A stretch of DNA of 64,000 nucleotides from Volvox africanus (Eukaryota > Chlorophyta > Chlorophyceae > Chlamydomonadales > Volvocaceae). Below the pieces are notes generated by a model, which ran no database searches, had not been told where the DNA came from, and saw nothing but the letters and a program-made list of their open reading frames with translations. The stretch is taken from assembly GCA_030268105.1 (NCBI GenBank), contig BSDZ01000003.1, positions 4,340,001 to 4,404,000 on the forward strand. The letters are read 5' to 3'. The translations under genes and the position numbers were made by a program. How positions within the stretch are numbered: position 1 is the first letter of the stretch; each line of letters opens with the position of its first letter. Positions 18,834 through 32,667 of this stretch are shown here, piece by piece.

Positions 18834-21800
18834 ATGCTTCTACGTGGGTTGCCCTTGCGTTTGAGCCAGGTAAGCAATCTAGATGTAAGGAACATATGTG
18901 CGAAGTCAGGGGCACTCATGAAGCCGGCCGGCGTGCGCGTTCACGGCGACATGGCCGGGCGCGGCTGAGAAAGCACGTGCCTCCCGGCTGCCCTTGCGGA
19001 TTCTACTGGCCTACAGGTGATGATGCAGCTTCGAGGGTCACATCTTGGCTGCCTGCGGCCTGTGTCGTGTCTCGCGCCCGCTGCTTTTCAGGTGCGTGCC
19101 AATAGCACGCCGTCGGTGGCTCGACCCTTCCCGGTGCTCCGCCGCCGCAACCCATCCTCAGCACTTCTGGGCAGCTTTTCAGCTCTTGCGCCGCTACGTG
19201 GGAGTCCTCTGGCCGGTTGGCCGCAAATGCCGGGGTTACTGCGGGCCGCCGCCACTGAGGCTGCGCCGGCACCGACTGAGGAGACCTTCACCTACCAAGC
19301 TGAGGTGAGCACTTTGCAAATGGCTCGAGTTAGCATCACTTTAAGGTGACGCTACGAGTATATCTGGTCAATTCCTCTAGAGAAATATTTTTATCTCTAT
19401 ATGGATGTAGATACATTAGCTATCAGGCGATGTAGACCCCTACGAGCGGGGAGCCTATGGCGCAATGCGTATGGCTGCTATGAACTCCCGTTCTGGAGCT
19501 GTAAAGCTCCATCGGCGGAATGTACGACTCGGTGTACGTCACCGGTCATCATGTTGTCCCACGTCCCCTATCAGAGCACGCTTCCTATCACCTGTAATGC
19601 GCTGTTCCACCACCGCCCCTCTAGTCACAGCCATCCATTGCAGACCCACGTCTCCATCCAAACTGGTGTCGTCTGACCGTTCTTCCCGCGGTCATGCGTC
19701 CTCCCTTCTTGCGCATCTCGTCATCATGAGTATGTGTATGCACTCCATGCCAAGCGAGGAGGAAGCCGCCGCTCAACCAATTCGGTTATCAGTTAGTCAC
19801 ACATACGAAAGCACACTTAAATATACACGCTTTAAACGCACCGCTAGCCTCCGGAAGTGTCTTTGCATCCGGACTCTGATTTGGATCTGGATCGCGCCCC
19901 TCACATACCCCTAACTTTGAGCTGCTGTGTTTGACAGGTGGACCGGCTGATGGACATCATCGTCAACTCGCTGTACAGCAACCGGGAGGTATTCCTGCGT
20001 GAACTCGTGTCCAATGCATCAGACGCGCTGGATAAGGCCCGCTTCTTGTCGGTGACCGACCCCTCGGTCATGGCGGGGCGCGAGGAGCTGGAGATCCTCA
20101 TCAGTGCGGACAAGGACAAGGGGACACTCACTATCGAGTGAGAAGCCGGTGCATGGGGGGAAACAGAGGCGGAGTATGGGGTAGTCGAGGGGGCCTGCAA
20201 ACGAAGGAACAAGTTCTGGGGCAGCGCGGATGTGGTGGGAAGCGGAAGGCGCGGGGGATGAATGAACAGGGGACCTTTTCAACGGTTCGGAAACAGGTTA
20301 CCTCAATGTTGTATGTGTGATTTGCACGACTTGTTCCATGCACACTCTCGTGTTCATTTTCATCTAGCGCCCTCGACACCCGCTGCCGCACGTTCCCACT
20401 GCGGCGCGGGCTTCCCAGCGGGAGGGGCGCCACAGCGACCGCAACCTCGCGGCCATCCAGCTGACTCTCCGTGTGGCCGCACCAACCTCACGGCCCTTGG
20501 GCATGAGCCTGGGCGGATACCGCATCCACAGTAGCCACCCTCGACTCGACTCACATGGTCCCCAGCGATGATACCTCCGTCAGACCCCCCTGCCCCGCCC
20601 CGCCTTGTCGCGTCACGGTGACGCACCCAGCGAGGCGGCTCTTGCGATCATCCATAATCATCGTCACCACGTTGACAGTCTCCTTTCCCCCCGATTTTGA
20701 CGGCCTGGCTCATGTCAATGTTGTTTTTGTCAGGGACACTGGTATCGGCATGTCCCGGGAGCAGCTGCTGTCCAACCTGGGCACTATTGCCCGCTCCGGA
20801 ACCCGCAAGTTTATGGAGGCTATGGCGGCGAAGGGCGACTCCAACCTCATTGGCCAGGTGAGGCAGGAGGCGGCGTTTCCGCCCGTCAGTGAATTAATGG
20901 GTGGTGGATGCTTGGTGGGGTTCGAAGCGGGAGTCCAGTACACACCAGACTGTTCGGATAGCGCAGATGTCGGTAATCTGGGGAACCCGTGTAACCCGCA
21001 CGGATGTGCAGCACGACTATGGCCATAACCTGTTTCACTGATGGAACCCGCCAACAAGTGTTCGCTGGTTGAATTCGCCATTGCGCCATTTGGTCGACAG
21101 TCGGTGAGTATGAGCATGCGCATTTGTGTTGCGACATGAACCTGGTCAACTTGTGCTAGTCTTGGGCGCGTTCCTGCTTGAGAGGTGCTAGAGCCGAACC
21201 GGCCAGTAAGTGGGCAACACAGCCCCTGCACCCCAGTAAGTGGCCACCAGCCTGACTTTGCTCCGAGACACATATCCTCATCGGTCGGTCAGTCAACCCA
21301 TTCCGCCATCAGCCAGCGACTCCCTCACCCAATCAGTCAACGCGAACCCATATCTGAGCGCGGTGCCATGCATCTCATGCTTCAGCAGCACGTGCACTCA
21401 TTGTGTGTGGGTGCATGCGCACGCGAGAGGCGCCGCCGCAGCTACCCCCGCTATTCTGGCAATGATGGCGCTCCTCCGCCGCATGTGTATTTCACCGCGG
21501 GATATACCATTATCACAATAGGGAACTGCGGAATACCAGGTATTTTCGCCTTTCCTAGCGATGAAATAATGCGGGATGTCAAGACCTTTGTGCAGCTGCT
21601 GCCGCAGTCAATAAACCCGGGGATGTAGCCCCATTACACTCAGTGGCTGTTCGTTGCCTTGGCTTCATCTTGGGTGACTGACGCGCGTCTTCTCCGCCTC
21701 CTACACCCTGCATCCCCCCCAAACGCACGCAGTTCGGCGTGGGTTTCTACTCGGCCTTCCTGGTAGCGGACCGGGTGCGCGTGCAGTCGAAGAATCCTGA

Positions 21801-24800
21801 GGACCCCAAGCAGTGGCTGTGGGAGGCGGCAGCGGGCAGTCACCAGTACACCATAAAGGAGGACACTGTCAGTGATTTGGTGCGAGGAACGAGGTAAGGG
21901 GTGGACATTAGAGTTAGAGGGGGTGTGGAGGACAGGAGCCCTTTTTTTCCAGTACTTGATTCTCTTCCATCGCCGCACGACTCCTCGCGTTCAGCCGCTT
22001 ACACCATGTCCGCATCTGGTTGATTGCACTCTCTTCGCTTTCTTACTTCCCTCCGTGTTCAGGATCACATTGTTTCTGAAGGAGGACGCGGCCGAGCTGG
22101 CCGATCCGGTGCGCATCACCCGCCTCATCAAGCAGTACTCCCAGTTCATTGCCTTCCCCATCAAGGTGCGTGGTGGTGCTGGCGCTTCAGTGTGTAGCTG
22201 CCTGTCTGGCTGCGTAGGTAGGCAACTGTGTAGCTGCCTGGCTGGGTTTGAGGCGTTCGCCAAGCCCTGCGTGGGGGCCCCGGGTGGGAGGAGACTATTG
22301 GGTGCACGGGAGGTCACCAGGAGAGTTGAAGCCCGCTTATGGATGCAGTGGGACGGTTGCGCTTCTTCTGCTGGCTGCTGGCGATGAGTTGACTCTGGCG
22401 GCGGCCGTTCTCTTCGCCTTGCCGCACCATTTCTTGGCCATCGGAACTAACGTCTGTTTCCTCCATTCGCGTTGCCCCACGCGCCGCCAATGTCCGCCCT
22501 CTGTAGGTATATAGCCCCAAAAAGGAGCCGCGCAAGGTGGTGGACACGGAGGCGACGAAGCGCAAGCAGGAGGCGGCGGACAAGAAGGCGGCCGAGAAGA
22601 ACGAGCCAAGCAACCCGGTCGGTCTAACAACGGCTGTGCGTGATTTGCACGACTTGTTCCATGCACACTCTCGTGTTCATTTTCATCCAGCGCCCTCGAC
22701 ACCCGCTGCCGCATGTTCCCACTGCGGCGCGGGCTTCCCAGCGGGAGGGGCGCCACAATGACCGCAACCTCGCGGCCACCCAGCTGACTCTCCGTGTGGC
22801 CGCACCAACCTCACGGCCCTTGGGCATGAGCCTGGGCGGATACCGCATCCACAGTAGCCACCCTCGACTCGACTCACATGGTCCCTCCCACCCACTCTAT
22901 ACCCTCAGTCCCAGTGCCCCGCCCCACCTTCTATCACGCCCCGTGACGTTCTCTGTTGTGGCTCCAACGAATGGCGTAGTAATTGCAATCGCACGAGGGC
23001 TGTCCCTAACTTACATCACGGCCTATTTCATAGCGTAGCGGAGGAGCCCAGCTTAACCCCTCTCCGGCTTTGCTGCTCCGCCCGCCCCCTTCCTTCCCTG
23101 CCCTGGCAGGTTGATCCGGTGCTGAAGACCGAGTACGATGAGGTGTGGGACTGGCGCCTCGAGAACGAGAACAAACCGATCTGGACTCGCAGCCCCAAGG
23201 ACGTCTCTGAGGCTGCCTATAACGACTTCTTCAAGGTAGGTAGGGCTGCAGAAGTCATGGGACGGAGAAGCCGTTTGTGCTGAACGCGCTGAGAACGTAA
23301 ACTCCGAACCCAAACCCCCAAATCCAAACCATAAACTCAAAATGAGAAAACCCCGCACGGTCCGCAGGCAACGTTCGGCGAGTTCCTGGACCCGCTGGCC
23401 CACGTCCACTTCAACGTGGAGGGCACAATCGAGTTCTCTGCCATCCTGTATCTGCCCGGCATGGCTCCGTTTGAGCAGCAGAACATGATGCAGGTACGGA
23501 ACACAAGAAGGCCAGTGTGTTACTCTGGCGGCGGCGCGCACATCCCCCTGCCCTCCCTGGTCCTTTCTTCTGAACATAGCCTTACCCCTGCCAGCTCGTG
23601 TAATCCTCAACCCTTCGACGCCCGTCTCTTCCGCCGTACGCACCGGCTCTCATTCCTCCTATCCCTAAGCAGCCTGCCCTCCCGCTCTCCCTTCTCCTCC
23701 CTTAGCGCTCGAAGTCCATCAAGCTGTACGTGAAGCGCGTATTCATCAGCGACGAGTTCGACGAAGACCTCATGCCTCGCTACTTGTCCTTCGTAAAGGG
23801 TGTTGTGGATTCATCCGATTTGCCGCTCAATGTCAGTCGCGAGATCTTGCAGGAATCCCGCATCGTGAGAGTCATCCGCAAGCAGCTGGTCCGCAGGTGA
23901 GCTAGTAGCGGCGGGGTCTGGAGGAGAGAAGCGGCAATGGCGAGTTGTGAGGAGGGAGGGGGAGAAGCAGCGCTCTCTCTAAGAGTGGTGTGTGTATGGG
24001 GGTGCGGAGGGGCAGTAAGCGGCTGGAGGTTAGGTCAGTGAGACGACAGACTAGACCCAACCAACGGAACGAGGTCGGGATCTAGGTTTTTCCTTAGCTT
24101 TTCCCTGGCAGGGACAGCGCGCAAAGGTCCAAGTATAGGGAGCAGTGCCGTCGATGTCAAAAAAGCTTTGCATCATCTATATATGCTAGTTTCGCTTCTT
24201 CCCCGTTGAAGGCTGTCTTGCTTTTGCGGCGAAGCTGATGTGATGGACGCGCTATACTGGTGGTTAGCTGCAACATGGGTTGACTTTCGGTCCAAGATGA
24301 AATTACGAATGCGGCCCCTCGGTTAACTGCTGCTCGCCTTTCGTTATCGTGCCGTTCATTTGTGTTGATGCCGTCAGGTCCATCGAGATGATGGAGGAGC
24401 TCGCCGGCAAGGAGACAGGCGAGGACTACAAGACGTTCTGGGACGCGTTCGGCCGCAACATCAAGTACGGCGTTGTAGAGGACACTGAAAATCGCGAGAA
24501 GCTCTCTAAGCTGCTGCGCTTCTCCTCGTCCAAGTCAGAGGACAACTTAACCTCTCTGGATGAGTACGTCAGCAGGTGAGTGCAGTGAGCGCTGTTTCCA
24601 TAGCACTATGTTATGACATAAGATTAAGCACCAAGAGGGGCTGATGCCCAAAAGATGCGTTTGGGGGTGGAATATTTAATCCACAAGACATTGCGCGGGG
24701 CGGGGCGGGGCGAGTCCGGAGGTTTGGGTTAGGGAAGGAAGGAGAGGGAGGGGAGGTTCTCAAAGGAGCGAGGGCAAAGCATGGCTGCCCGTTTTGTGTG

Positions 24801-27023
24801 GCATGTAAGGCACGTTAGGAAGAGCCGAGCAAGATGTACTGGACGAGCCGGGGGATGTTGGAATTGAGTCACTTGTAGGGCGGTTTGGGGGAAGCCACAC
24901 GAGTTCTGCAACTTAAGCATGAGCTGGTAGCTGGGGATATTTCTTAGTAGCGGCGCTGTTGTGTCCTGGTGGCGGCCTGTCCTGCTCTCGGCTATCCACC
25001 CTTACGCCCCCCCCTCTCTTCCTGCTTGTCCCATCGCAGGATGAAGCCAACGCAAAAGTCCATCTACTACATGGCGGCGGATAGTGTGCAGGCGGCTCGA
25101 GCGGCTCCTTTCGTGGAGGCAATGGTCGCTAAGGGCATCGAGGTGGGTTGGAGATCTTGACGGGAGACGGGGGGAGGACGAAGAGGAGAATGGATTCTGG
25201 GCCGGGATCCGCGTATTGCCAGTGGAGTGTTCGGGGAGAGCGATTGTTGGCTGCATTCATGTTGGTGGAAATTCCTAGGGCCCCTGTGAATATCTGGACA
25301 GCTGGCCTCTTAAATAGCTGGCAGCATTCCCCGCATACGTCTTGAAAAGGGTCCAGTTATCCCTCTGAATTCGCGATCAACCTGACGCTGTTAGACCAAT
25401 ATCAGCAAATGTGTTTCTCGTGGCATGACGCTTCCGCGGTGTTCTATTGGCTTTTGAATGGTCCCTGTCTCCCTTCAATTTCTGCAGGTGCTCTACCTGA
25501 CCGAGCCCATTGACGAGGCGTGCGTCACGAACCTTGCCAAGTACGGCGACAAGGACGTACAGTACGACCTGGTGGACGTCAGCAAAGAGGGCGTCACTCT
25601 GGACGAGGAAGGCGACGAGGAAAAGGCCGCGGCAGAGGCAGCTGCCAAGGAGCTGCAACCAGTTGTGGAGTTCCTCAAGAAGGTGCGGCAGAACTGTACG
25701 GGGAAGGGGGTCGTGCTTCGCTGCAGCAACAGCACGTGACAGGCCTGCGCAAATGTTTTGTTCTTTAGAGCTGGGGATCCAGTGCGTCCCGCCTGGGGCC
25801 ATGGTTGGACTGAGTGCCGTGGGGTTCGGTCGATTGTGATTGTTAGATTGTATTTTGTCGGACGCGTGGACGCGAGTAAGGAGAAGAGGCTCCAACTGCT
25901 CGAACTGCGTAGCCTCCTCGCTCGATTAGAACAGGGTTTGAAGTGGGTTTTGTACTGACCAGGGGAATGTTGCTCTGGCCTCTGCGCAACATACACACGT
26001 TACCTACACTTGAATGACATGCCGCGCTGTTTGCTGGCTTCTGTCCGCAGTCCCTCGGCGAGCGCGTGGAGAAGGTAACGGTGTCGAACAGGTTGCTTGA
26101 CTCCCCATGTGCGCTGGTGACGTCCAAGTTTGGCTGGTCAGCCAACATGGAGCGCATCATGCGCAGCCAGGCGATGGGCGACGCGCGTGCCATGGAGTAC
26201 ATGCGCGGCCGCAAGATCATGGAGATCAACCCCAAGCATGACATCATCTCGGGGATCAAGACCCTGCTTCAGGTGAGCTTCGCGGGGCGCCTCAACCTTC
26301 TGCCTCTGATATACACCACACCGCCGCACAACACACAGACGCTTTTTGGCGCGGGGATGCGACGGCATCTCTGGGAGAGTAGAGTTTTTCCACCATCCCG
26401 CCGGGGCGCAGAGCACAGAGCGATAACGGGGTCAGCTATCACGTTACAAAGGCAGGCCTGGTGATTGGTGGGAATACGATGGGGGGGCCGGGGAAGAAAA
26501 CGCCGCCTCACGCAATGTAGTTAGGTGGCTTTGGAGCCGCGAGTGCAAATACCCCTAGCAATGCATAATTGCCTCGAGGAAAGGTGCAGATGCTTTGTAC
26601 TGTGTCCTTGCCCTTCAGCGGCATGCGCATCGTTTTAATGTAATATGTCTGTTTATGTATCGGCATCACCTTGTTCGTTCTCGCATATGTACCCCGCTGT
26701 TTGTTATATCCTTCGTACAGGAGAAGGATGAGGATCGCGCCCGCGACCTGGCGGAGCTGCTCTATGAGACGTCGCTCATCACTTCAGGTTTCCAAGTGGA
26801 CTCTCCCAAGGACTACGCGTCCAAGGTGTTCACCCTAATGAAGATCGCACTGGGCTATGACATCCTTTCGGAGGCGGAGGCGCAGCAGGCGCAGGCGGTG
26901 TCAACCCCCACGGTGACGCCGGTGACAGCAGCTGCTGCTGCGACCTCGGCACCAACACGGCCAACAGCGACGCCTGTTGATGCGGAGGTGGTTTCGGAGG
27001 ACGACCCGTGGAAGAAAGCGTAG
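18834..27023 (+). CDS. HSP90: Organellar HSP90 chaperone (15 exons)
   Basis: ATP-driven chaperone of the HSP90 family, organelle-targeted. Exons: 18834-18869, 19017-19304, 19938-20137, 20734-20857, 21733-21893, 22063-22165, 22507-22617, 23110-23235, 23368-23493, 23706-23896, 24378-24575, 25040-25142, 25488-25682, 26051-26272, 26721-27023. The product is 828 aa. About 100 Arg/Ala/Pro-rich residues form the presequence. The GHKL ATPase follows, with [21 protein letters not shown] and [10 protein letters not shown]. The middle domain has the conserved Arg in [13 protein letters not shown], and the C-terminal domain has the [11 protein letters not shown] region. It ends in SEDDPWKKA, like the DPW tails of plant plastid and mitochondrial HSP90s, and lacks the cytosolic MEEVD and ER KDEL tails. 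The 12-codon first exon has a strong GTAAGC donor. Plastid (HSP90C) versus mitochondrion is undecided. Introns 3 and 7 share a 246-bp repeat. Confidence 0.95.
20317..20562 (+). repeat. 246-bp intronic repeat, copy A (HSP90 intron 3)
   Basis: Matches 22640-22885 over 246 bp with five substitutions seen and no indels. It lies wholly inside an intron, with no terminal inverted repeats and no obvious target-site duplication. Confidence 0.9.
22640..22885 (+). repeat. 246-bp intronic repeat, copy B (HSP90 intron 7)
   Basis: Second copy of the intronic segment at 20317-20562, in the same orientation and 2323 bp downstream. It begins 22 bases after the end of the exon 22507-22617. The flanks of the two copies are unrelated. 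Confidence 0.9.
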
Positions 27024-30000
27024 GGGAACGGGGGCGGAATTCATTTACTAGGATACTGGGGTCCTGGAGCAGGAGAACCTCCTCATATCGAAGAGGCCCC
27101 CCACTTAGGGGTATTGCTGAGCGTTGTTTGACCTGTACGAGAGGGTGCGGGTGAAAATACTGGCTACTACTGAGTACTGAGAGCCTGCGCGAGAGAGTGG
27201 TCGTATGTGTGTGCATACGTGAATGTTACGAGATTCAGACTAGGTGGGTTCGATGATGTGCACTACACTGTGCCGAGCCAGGGAGGACAACAGGGTGATA
27301 AATGGTAAGCAATCCACGCATCACATGGGCGTATTAGTGGGCGTATTAGTGGGTAGTTGTTCCGGGAGTTCCTGCATCCGTACTGTACGATCTGGATGTT
27401 GCCGTTGGGCTCTTTCCCGCAGCACGATGTGGTGTGAGGCAAATGGTGATAATTTCATCGATTTGAATGTTGCCTGACGCGGCTTTTGCGCATTTGGCGG
27501 AGATGAGCACGAAATGAATGTGTGCGACATGAATAATAGCGTCGGCAAGCTGAACATAACTCTGTTTGGCCTTTCGAGGCCTCATCATATATACATACCT
27601 GCCTTGGAAAGAGACGACGACGAGGAGGGGAGCGCAGCCTGCTCTCCTGTCAGTGACGACCCATATGTGAAAATCAGGCTTTCGTGATGTCCCTCGCCGC
27701 AGAGAGACTCTCTGCGGGCTTATGATCCAGTGTCTTCGTTCAAATAGACATAGGTACCGGAACGCGATAATGGTAATTTTTAAGACACCGTGGACATTCC
27801 ATCGGTACTCATCTATCAGCAGTTGGTCTGGTCAGGTCAGTCGGCTACCAGACTTGCTAGTTCAGACCGGCCCTGCCAGGGGAGCTTGAAGGAGGGCAGG
27901 CGCTCCTCCGGGGTGAAGTGCGACCACATGGGGAGGGGCGTCTTGCCCGATGGCTAGAAGAGGGTATTCGTCACAGTGCGGATGGTTGTGTTGCTCAAGG
28001 GAATTGCACGCTTGCAGCGGCTTGCGGGCCGATGAGGTTATAAGCATACTACGAAATAACATCCGGGACCATGGAACTAACGTGGAGATCAACACTCGGA
28101 CCTGGTGTCTCATCCGATGCGTGCCCTAATGTTGTGCTGTCCTCCGAGATACTCAGTCACTGTCCTGCCATGAATGAAATGCGTACACCAGCAGCTGCAG
28201 ACATCGTTTGACGTTCTGAAACCTCCACCGCAAAGTAAGTACCTCGTTACGCATGCTCCCTTCAAGGACAAGGGCTCGCAAGCATCCCAATGCCAGCATC
28301 CCATTCATTCATAGAAGATTTTTTCTGTTAAGTCCCACTGGCGGCGCCTCAGGACCCGGATATTAGAAGCAAATAAAAATATATTAATCAGTGTGAGACA
28401 AACTTTGTATCCCACACATCTGCACTGTGCACATTGCACGGGTACCTTGGGGCCTGCCATCGGAATAAACGCGCTATCTAATGGTTGAGTCGTCTACTCG
28501 AGATATCCTGCAAATAGTTTGACAGGTTCTTCTGCTGTTGAACGAGCGATTGAGGAGTGAGTGAGGGCCGAAGGCCTCCAAAGACACGAACATACTCTCA
28601 CTCTTGACAAGTATATCTCTCATACCCTGCCTGACCCGTGAGATGGTTACTCCCTGATTGCAACAGCAAGGCTGCCCATGCCAGCATGACGCAGCAGCAA
28701 TAACAACCACACTCGGTACATTTCCGTTGCCGTTCTATAACTTCAGCAACAGCCCCATCACAGGATATCCGATCGCTGAGTACCAACATTCGTATGTGGG
28801 GGAAGCGTTTCCCTGAAGGAAAGTTTTCTACAGGCCAGTGGACGAGTGATGCCATGTACATGTACAGTACGAGTGATACATGTACATTATACGGCGTTTC
28901 AAGAACGATTCGGAAACAGCCCACGGCAGTGACTCTTTTTAAGTTATCTTTGTAATCTGTACGTTCCAGGGGTACCTCCCCAATGCTCTCGACTGGAGGT
29001 TCATTCACCTCATTCACCCGTGTGATTGATGCATGCAAGTCCATAACACTCCTTGGGCACTGCACAATGGAAGTGCTGCAGCGAGAGCTTGAGGAGCGCC
29101 TTCGTCCCCAGACAGCGGGTGTTGGCCGCGTAGGGGCCAGCGCATGACGAGGATTGTTAGCACCACAAGAATGACGAGTACGGTGAACGAGGTTCTATGG
29201 TCCTTGTTATGTCATCCTAATGCACTCATTTTACCGCAGATCGTTTGGTTGCACGGTTCGCAAGTATGTTTTATTGTAGTTCGGAGTTGGTCCAATCGGC
29301 GCAAGCTGATTTCTGGGGTATTTGTTTAGCATCGGCCTCGTGGTATGAAGTCCCCGTTACAGGGAAAAAGGAATCCCCTGCTTGCCTCAGACCTCAGGTG
29401 GTCTGGCCCATGGGCCGGAATGGCATCTTTGGTTGCCTGATTGCATAGAAGGGAAATTGCTTGCGAGTCAGCATCGACATATGATCCTGGTGCGACAGGA
29501 CATGCTAACTATAAAAAATGGAAATTTTAATTGGGCAATACGAAGTCAAGCAAATTACAAATTTGCTCCAAAACAAAACAATACCAGACTTTAGAGCAGC
29601 AGACACGGTTTCAGTAAGTAACTATATGAGTTCTGGAGCTGAAGACCAAACGAGCTGCAATCTGTGCCAGCTATATGCGTCTTGGGGCGCGAAACAGCGC
29701 GAGCTTCTTTGCAACCTAGGCGGCTGTTCTATCCTTTCGCACTCCAAATGCAGGGTCGGCAACGGCAGGACTTTGTTCTTTCGTGAAGACATAGTTCTTT
29801 CGCTTCCAGCTAGAAATCCCTGGAATCCCCACATGCGCAGAACATAGACGCATGTGGTAATGCGTTCCTTATGCACGTTCGTACAGTAGTGGGAGAAAGA
29901 TTGCGCAATTTGCTTTGCTACCAGCCTCCATAATGCGAACATATGCAAAATCGGACACTATCCTGACGTCAGTGTGGTTAAATTTCTCTCCTTTCTACGC

Positions 30001-30661
30001 TACAGGGCATACCCTTGCATACCAATTCTTCCCTGACAACGGGATCGCGATGGTGGGAGGATACAATTATAACAACCCGGGCAGCTATTTTGCATGCATC
30101 CTTGCAAATAGGGCTAAAGGTTCGCTGAACTAGATAAACCCACGATGTTACCGAATATTTGCTTTACACAGTTGTTGCAGAAAGCGGCAATTTGTTCCAG
30201 CTGAGAATAACGAAATGCCACCTTACGCGAAGAGCAACGTTTCTAACACAAGGTCCTCTTCATGCTGGCATCCTAGATATGCACCCTTCAGCGGCAAGTA
30301 ATTTCAGGTAGAGGTAGCTGTAATATAAGATTGCATCGACATGACATACTCGTGTACTCAGAAGTGGATATTCAACATATTTGGTAGCCAGCGAATTGGA
30401 CCGGGATCCAAGCCGTACATTTAAATCGGCTTCATGCCTCGTGGAGATTCTTGCAAGCAACCAGCTTCAGGAGCTATCAATTAAAACATTAGATGTGAAA
30501 CATTTCTAATATTATACCTGCATTATCTTCCTTCGCATGAACGCATGGACTTGACATCAGTTTTCCAACCATGTCACAGACAGGCGTAAACACGGCCAAT
30601 TGATATCCTTTAGTGCAAAAACTTCTAATTCAAAGTAATAAGCAAGTGTGTACACAGAAGC
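27024..30661. other. Gene-poor region between HSP90 and the FHA-RING gene
   Basis: 3.6 kb without a recognised gene. It has a short tandem GGGCGTATTAGT pair near 27328-27352 and several unlinked open frames. The most protein-like are 29245-29448 (+), 29518-29847 (+) and 28598-29065 (-). A short frame at 29068 reads MEVLQRELEERLRPQTAGVG before a possible donor. I could not chain these into a gene, and a split gene here cannot be excluded. Confidence 0.35.
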
Positions 30662-32667
30662 ATGATAAAGGGGGTTAATCGGCCTTCAATTTTTTACGAC
30701 CTCGTCGGCTTGGCGCACGGTGGCCTTGTTAGCGTTGGTCGTGAGAGCGACTCAACAATAAGGCTCGACTGCCCGGAGGTTCCTTTTCTTCTCTCGCGCA
30801 AGCACGCAAGGATCTGCGTCCAGCCCGAAGGTAGCTTGGTCCTACGAGACCTCAATTCCACGAATGGCACGTACGTTTCACGAGATGGCGAATTCTTGCG
30901 TCGACTTCGGCCCGATGAAAACTGGGAGCTTCAACGTGGCGACTTGGTAAGCTGCCGTCGTTGGTACAACGAGACGAGGGGTATCAATTGGATAGGCAGG
31001 GTCCCGACGTCGTCTCGCTTGATGCGTCGCTTGCACCAAAGCAACGATTCTTTGCCAATAGTCAGAATAGGGGGCTATTGCTTTTGCTTCTTGTGAGAAT
31101 GTAGATATCCTGGATATGGTATGAACCAACGCCACTCCCGGAGAGGACACTCATGGACATCTTACTTTCTACGCTGTTTATCGGCTCTGTTCTAATCGCA
31201 GATTGGATTCGGAGGCCCTGAAACCATCGTCGCGCGAAGCGAGGCCCCGGACATAACAGTGCCCAACCCGTTCTTGTTCCGTTATACTCCACTTGATGAT
31301 GACTCGGAAAGCGCAAACAACTCATCTGCGGAGCCACAGGCCTTAGTGACTATTGCCGGACAGGTATGTGGGGGGTAATGGACCACCGGGTTATCAGGAA
31401 TGCCTGGCTAGGTTCCGGTGTATGTGCCAAGCCTGTCGTACTGCACCTTTCCTGTACCGGGGTTGACAGTGAGGGCCTGTCTAGCATCCTCTACATTTTA
31501 AATGTCAAACACCAAGCGATCGGTGACCAAACGTTCCAAAGGATCCTGTAGAGTTATATTGCCAGTTATCATTATCGACGCGTGGTTGGCAAGGTCTTAG
31601 GTACGATAAGGAAGTTCAAGCCTCGTCCTATGCTTGTCCTCGATGTTCGAAAGTTCAGAGGTTAGGCCTACGGATACTCCCGTCGCATTTGTCTTGAAAC
31701 CGCCTTATCCGTAACCAGGGAACATAATTGGACTTGCCTGTAGGCACGCTCACGCAAATATAGCGAGATCGACCAACGTGATCATGAGGATATGGATTGT
31801 GAAGAAGCATCAACAAGTTCACATGACAAGGAGTGCAAGAAACCAAAGACTGTGGTAACAGCCAAAGACATCGCGGCTTTGCTAGCCAACCATCTGACGT
31901 GCTCCATTTGTCATGACTGGTTGGCCGGTGCTCACGCCCTTACGTGTGGGCACATGTTCTGTGGCATCTGCTTGGCTAGCTGGTTGGCGCAAAAGCAGTC
32001 CTGCCCGGAATGCCGCAAGCCCACTGCAGGTGAAATTCCTTCTGCGTTGATGTTGCATGTCCTCGGTCATATTTTGGTTCCTGCCATGGAAGTAAGAAGG
32101 ATCCTTCCGTATGCTAATTCAGGGGTGCCCGTCCGGTGCCGCAACGTTGACAACTCGATATCAGACATTCTCAGCCAAAATCTTGTATCGCCAAGCTCAA
32201 AACGAGAACGACGCAGGAAGGAGCTTGCATGGAACGAAGTGGGGGAGGGTGTACTGGAGACGTGGACGACAGCCATGCAACAGCGCAGGCTACAGGTATA
32301 TTTGCAAGCGAGATGCTTCTATAGTTGGATCACACTATCGCAGTGCGCCCTGGGGGCACGGTTCGCAGTCGTGTGTGCATGTCACATTATCGTTCCAACT
32401 GGTTCCTAGCTGTATGTCTTTATTATTTTGTTGTATGTACATCCTTAAAGAATCGTCCCTCGTTGATACTGCTTCCAGGCGGTCGATACGGCGGCGCAAC
32501 ACCTATCCAGTCTAACTGGACAGCCAATAGGTCAGGCTGCCGTAAATCCTGTCGCACAGGCGGTCGCTGCTGCTCAGCATTTCCGAACGAGCGAGCATGG
32601 CGGAGCTTTGAACGCTGTTAGGCGCGCGAATGGAGGCGTTGGAGCCGCTCCCCGTCAAGGCCGCTGA
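30662..32667 (+). CDS. FHA-RING domain E3 ubiquitin ligase (4 exons)
   Basis: The domain order FHA then RING is that of RNF8/CHFR-type ubiquitin ligases, which read phospho-threonine marks in checkpoint and DNA-damage signalling. Exons: 30662-30946, 31202-31363, 31744-32295, 32479-32667. The product is 395 aa. The FHA domain lies in about residues 15-110: SVGRESDSTIRLDCPE, the LLSRKHARI core, LRDLNSTNGTYVSRDG and, across the intron, GDL-IGFGGPET. The C3HC4 RING spans about residues 202-239: CSIC, then CGHMFCGIC, then CPEC. A Lys/Arg patch near SSKRERRRKEL may be a nuclear signal, and the C-terminal 60 residues are Ala/Gln-rich. Borders are GT-AG and phases are all zero. Which mark and substrate it binds is unknown. 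Confidence 0.88.

Noticed and set aside
29518..29640. Fragment resembling the start of mitochondrial ribosomal protein bL19 (IPDFRAADTV)
   Set aside because: Only about 20 residues look similar and no downstream exon with the rest of the bL19 domain was found before the FHA-RING gene.
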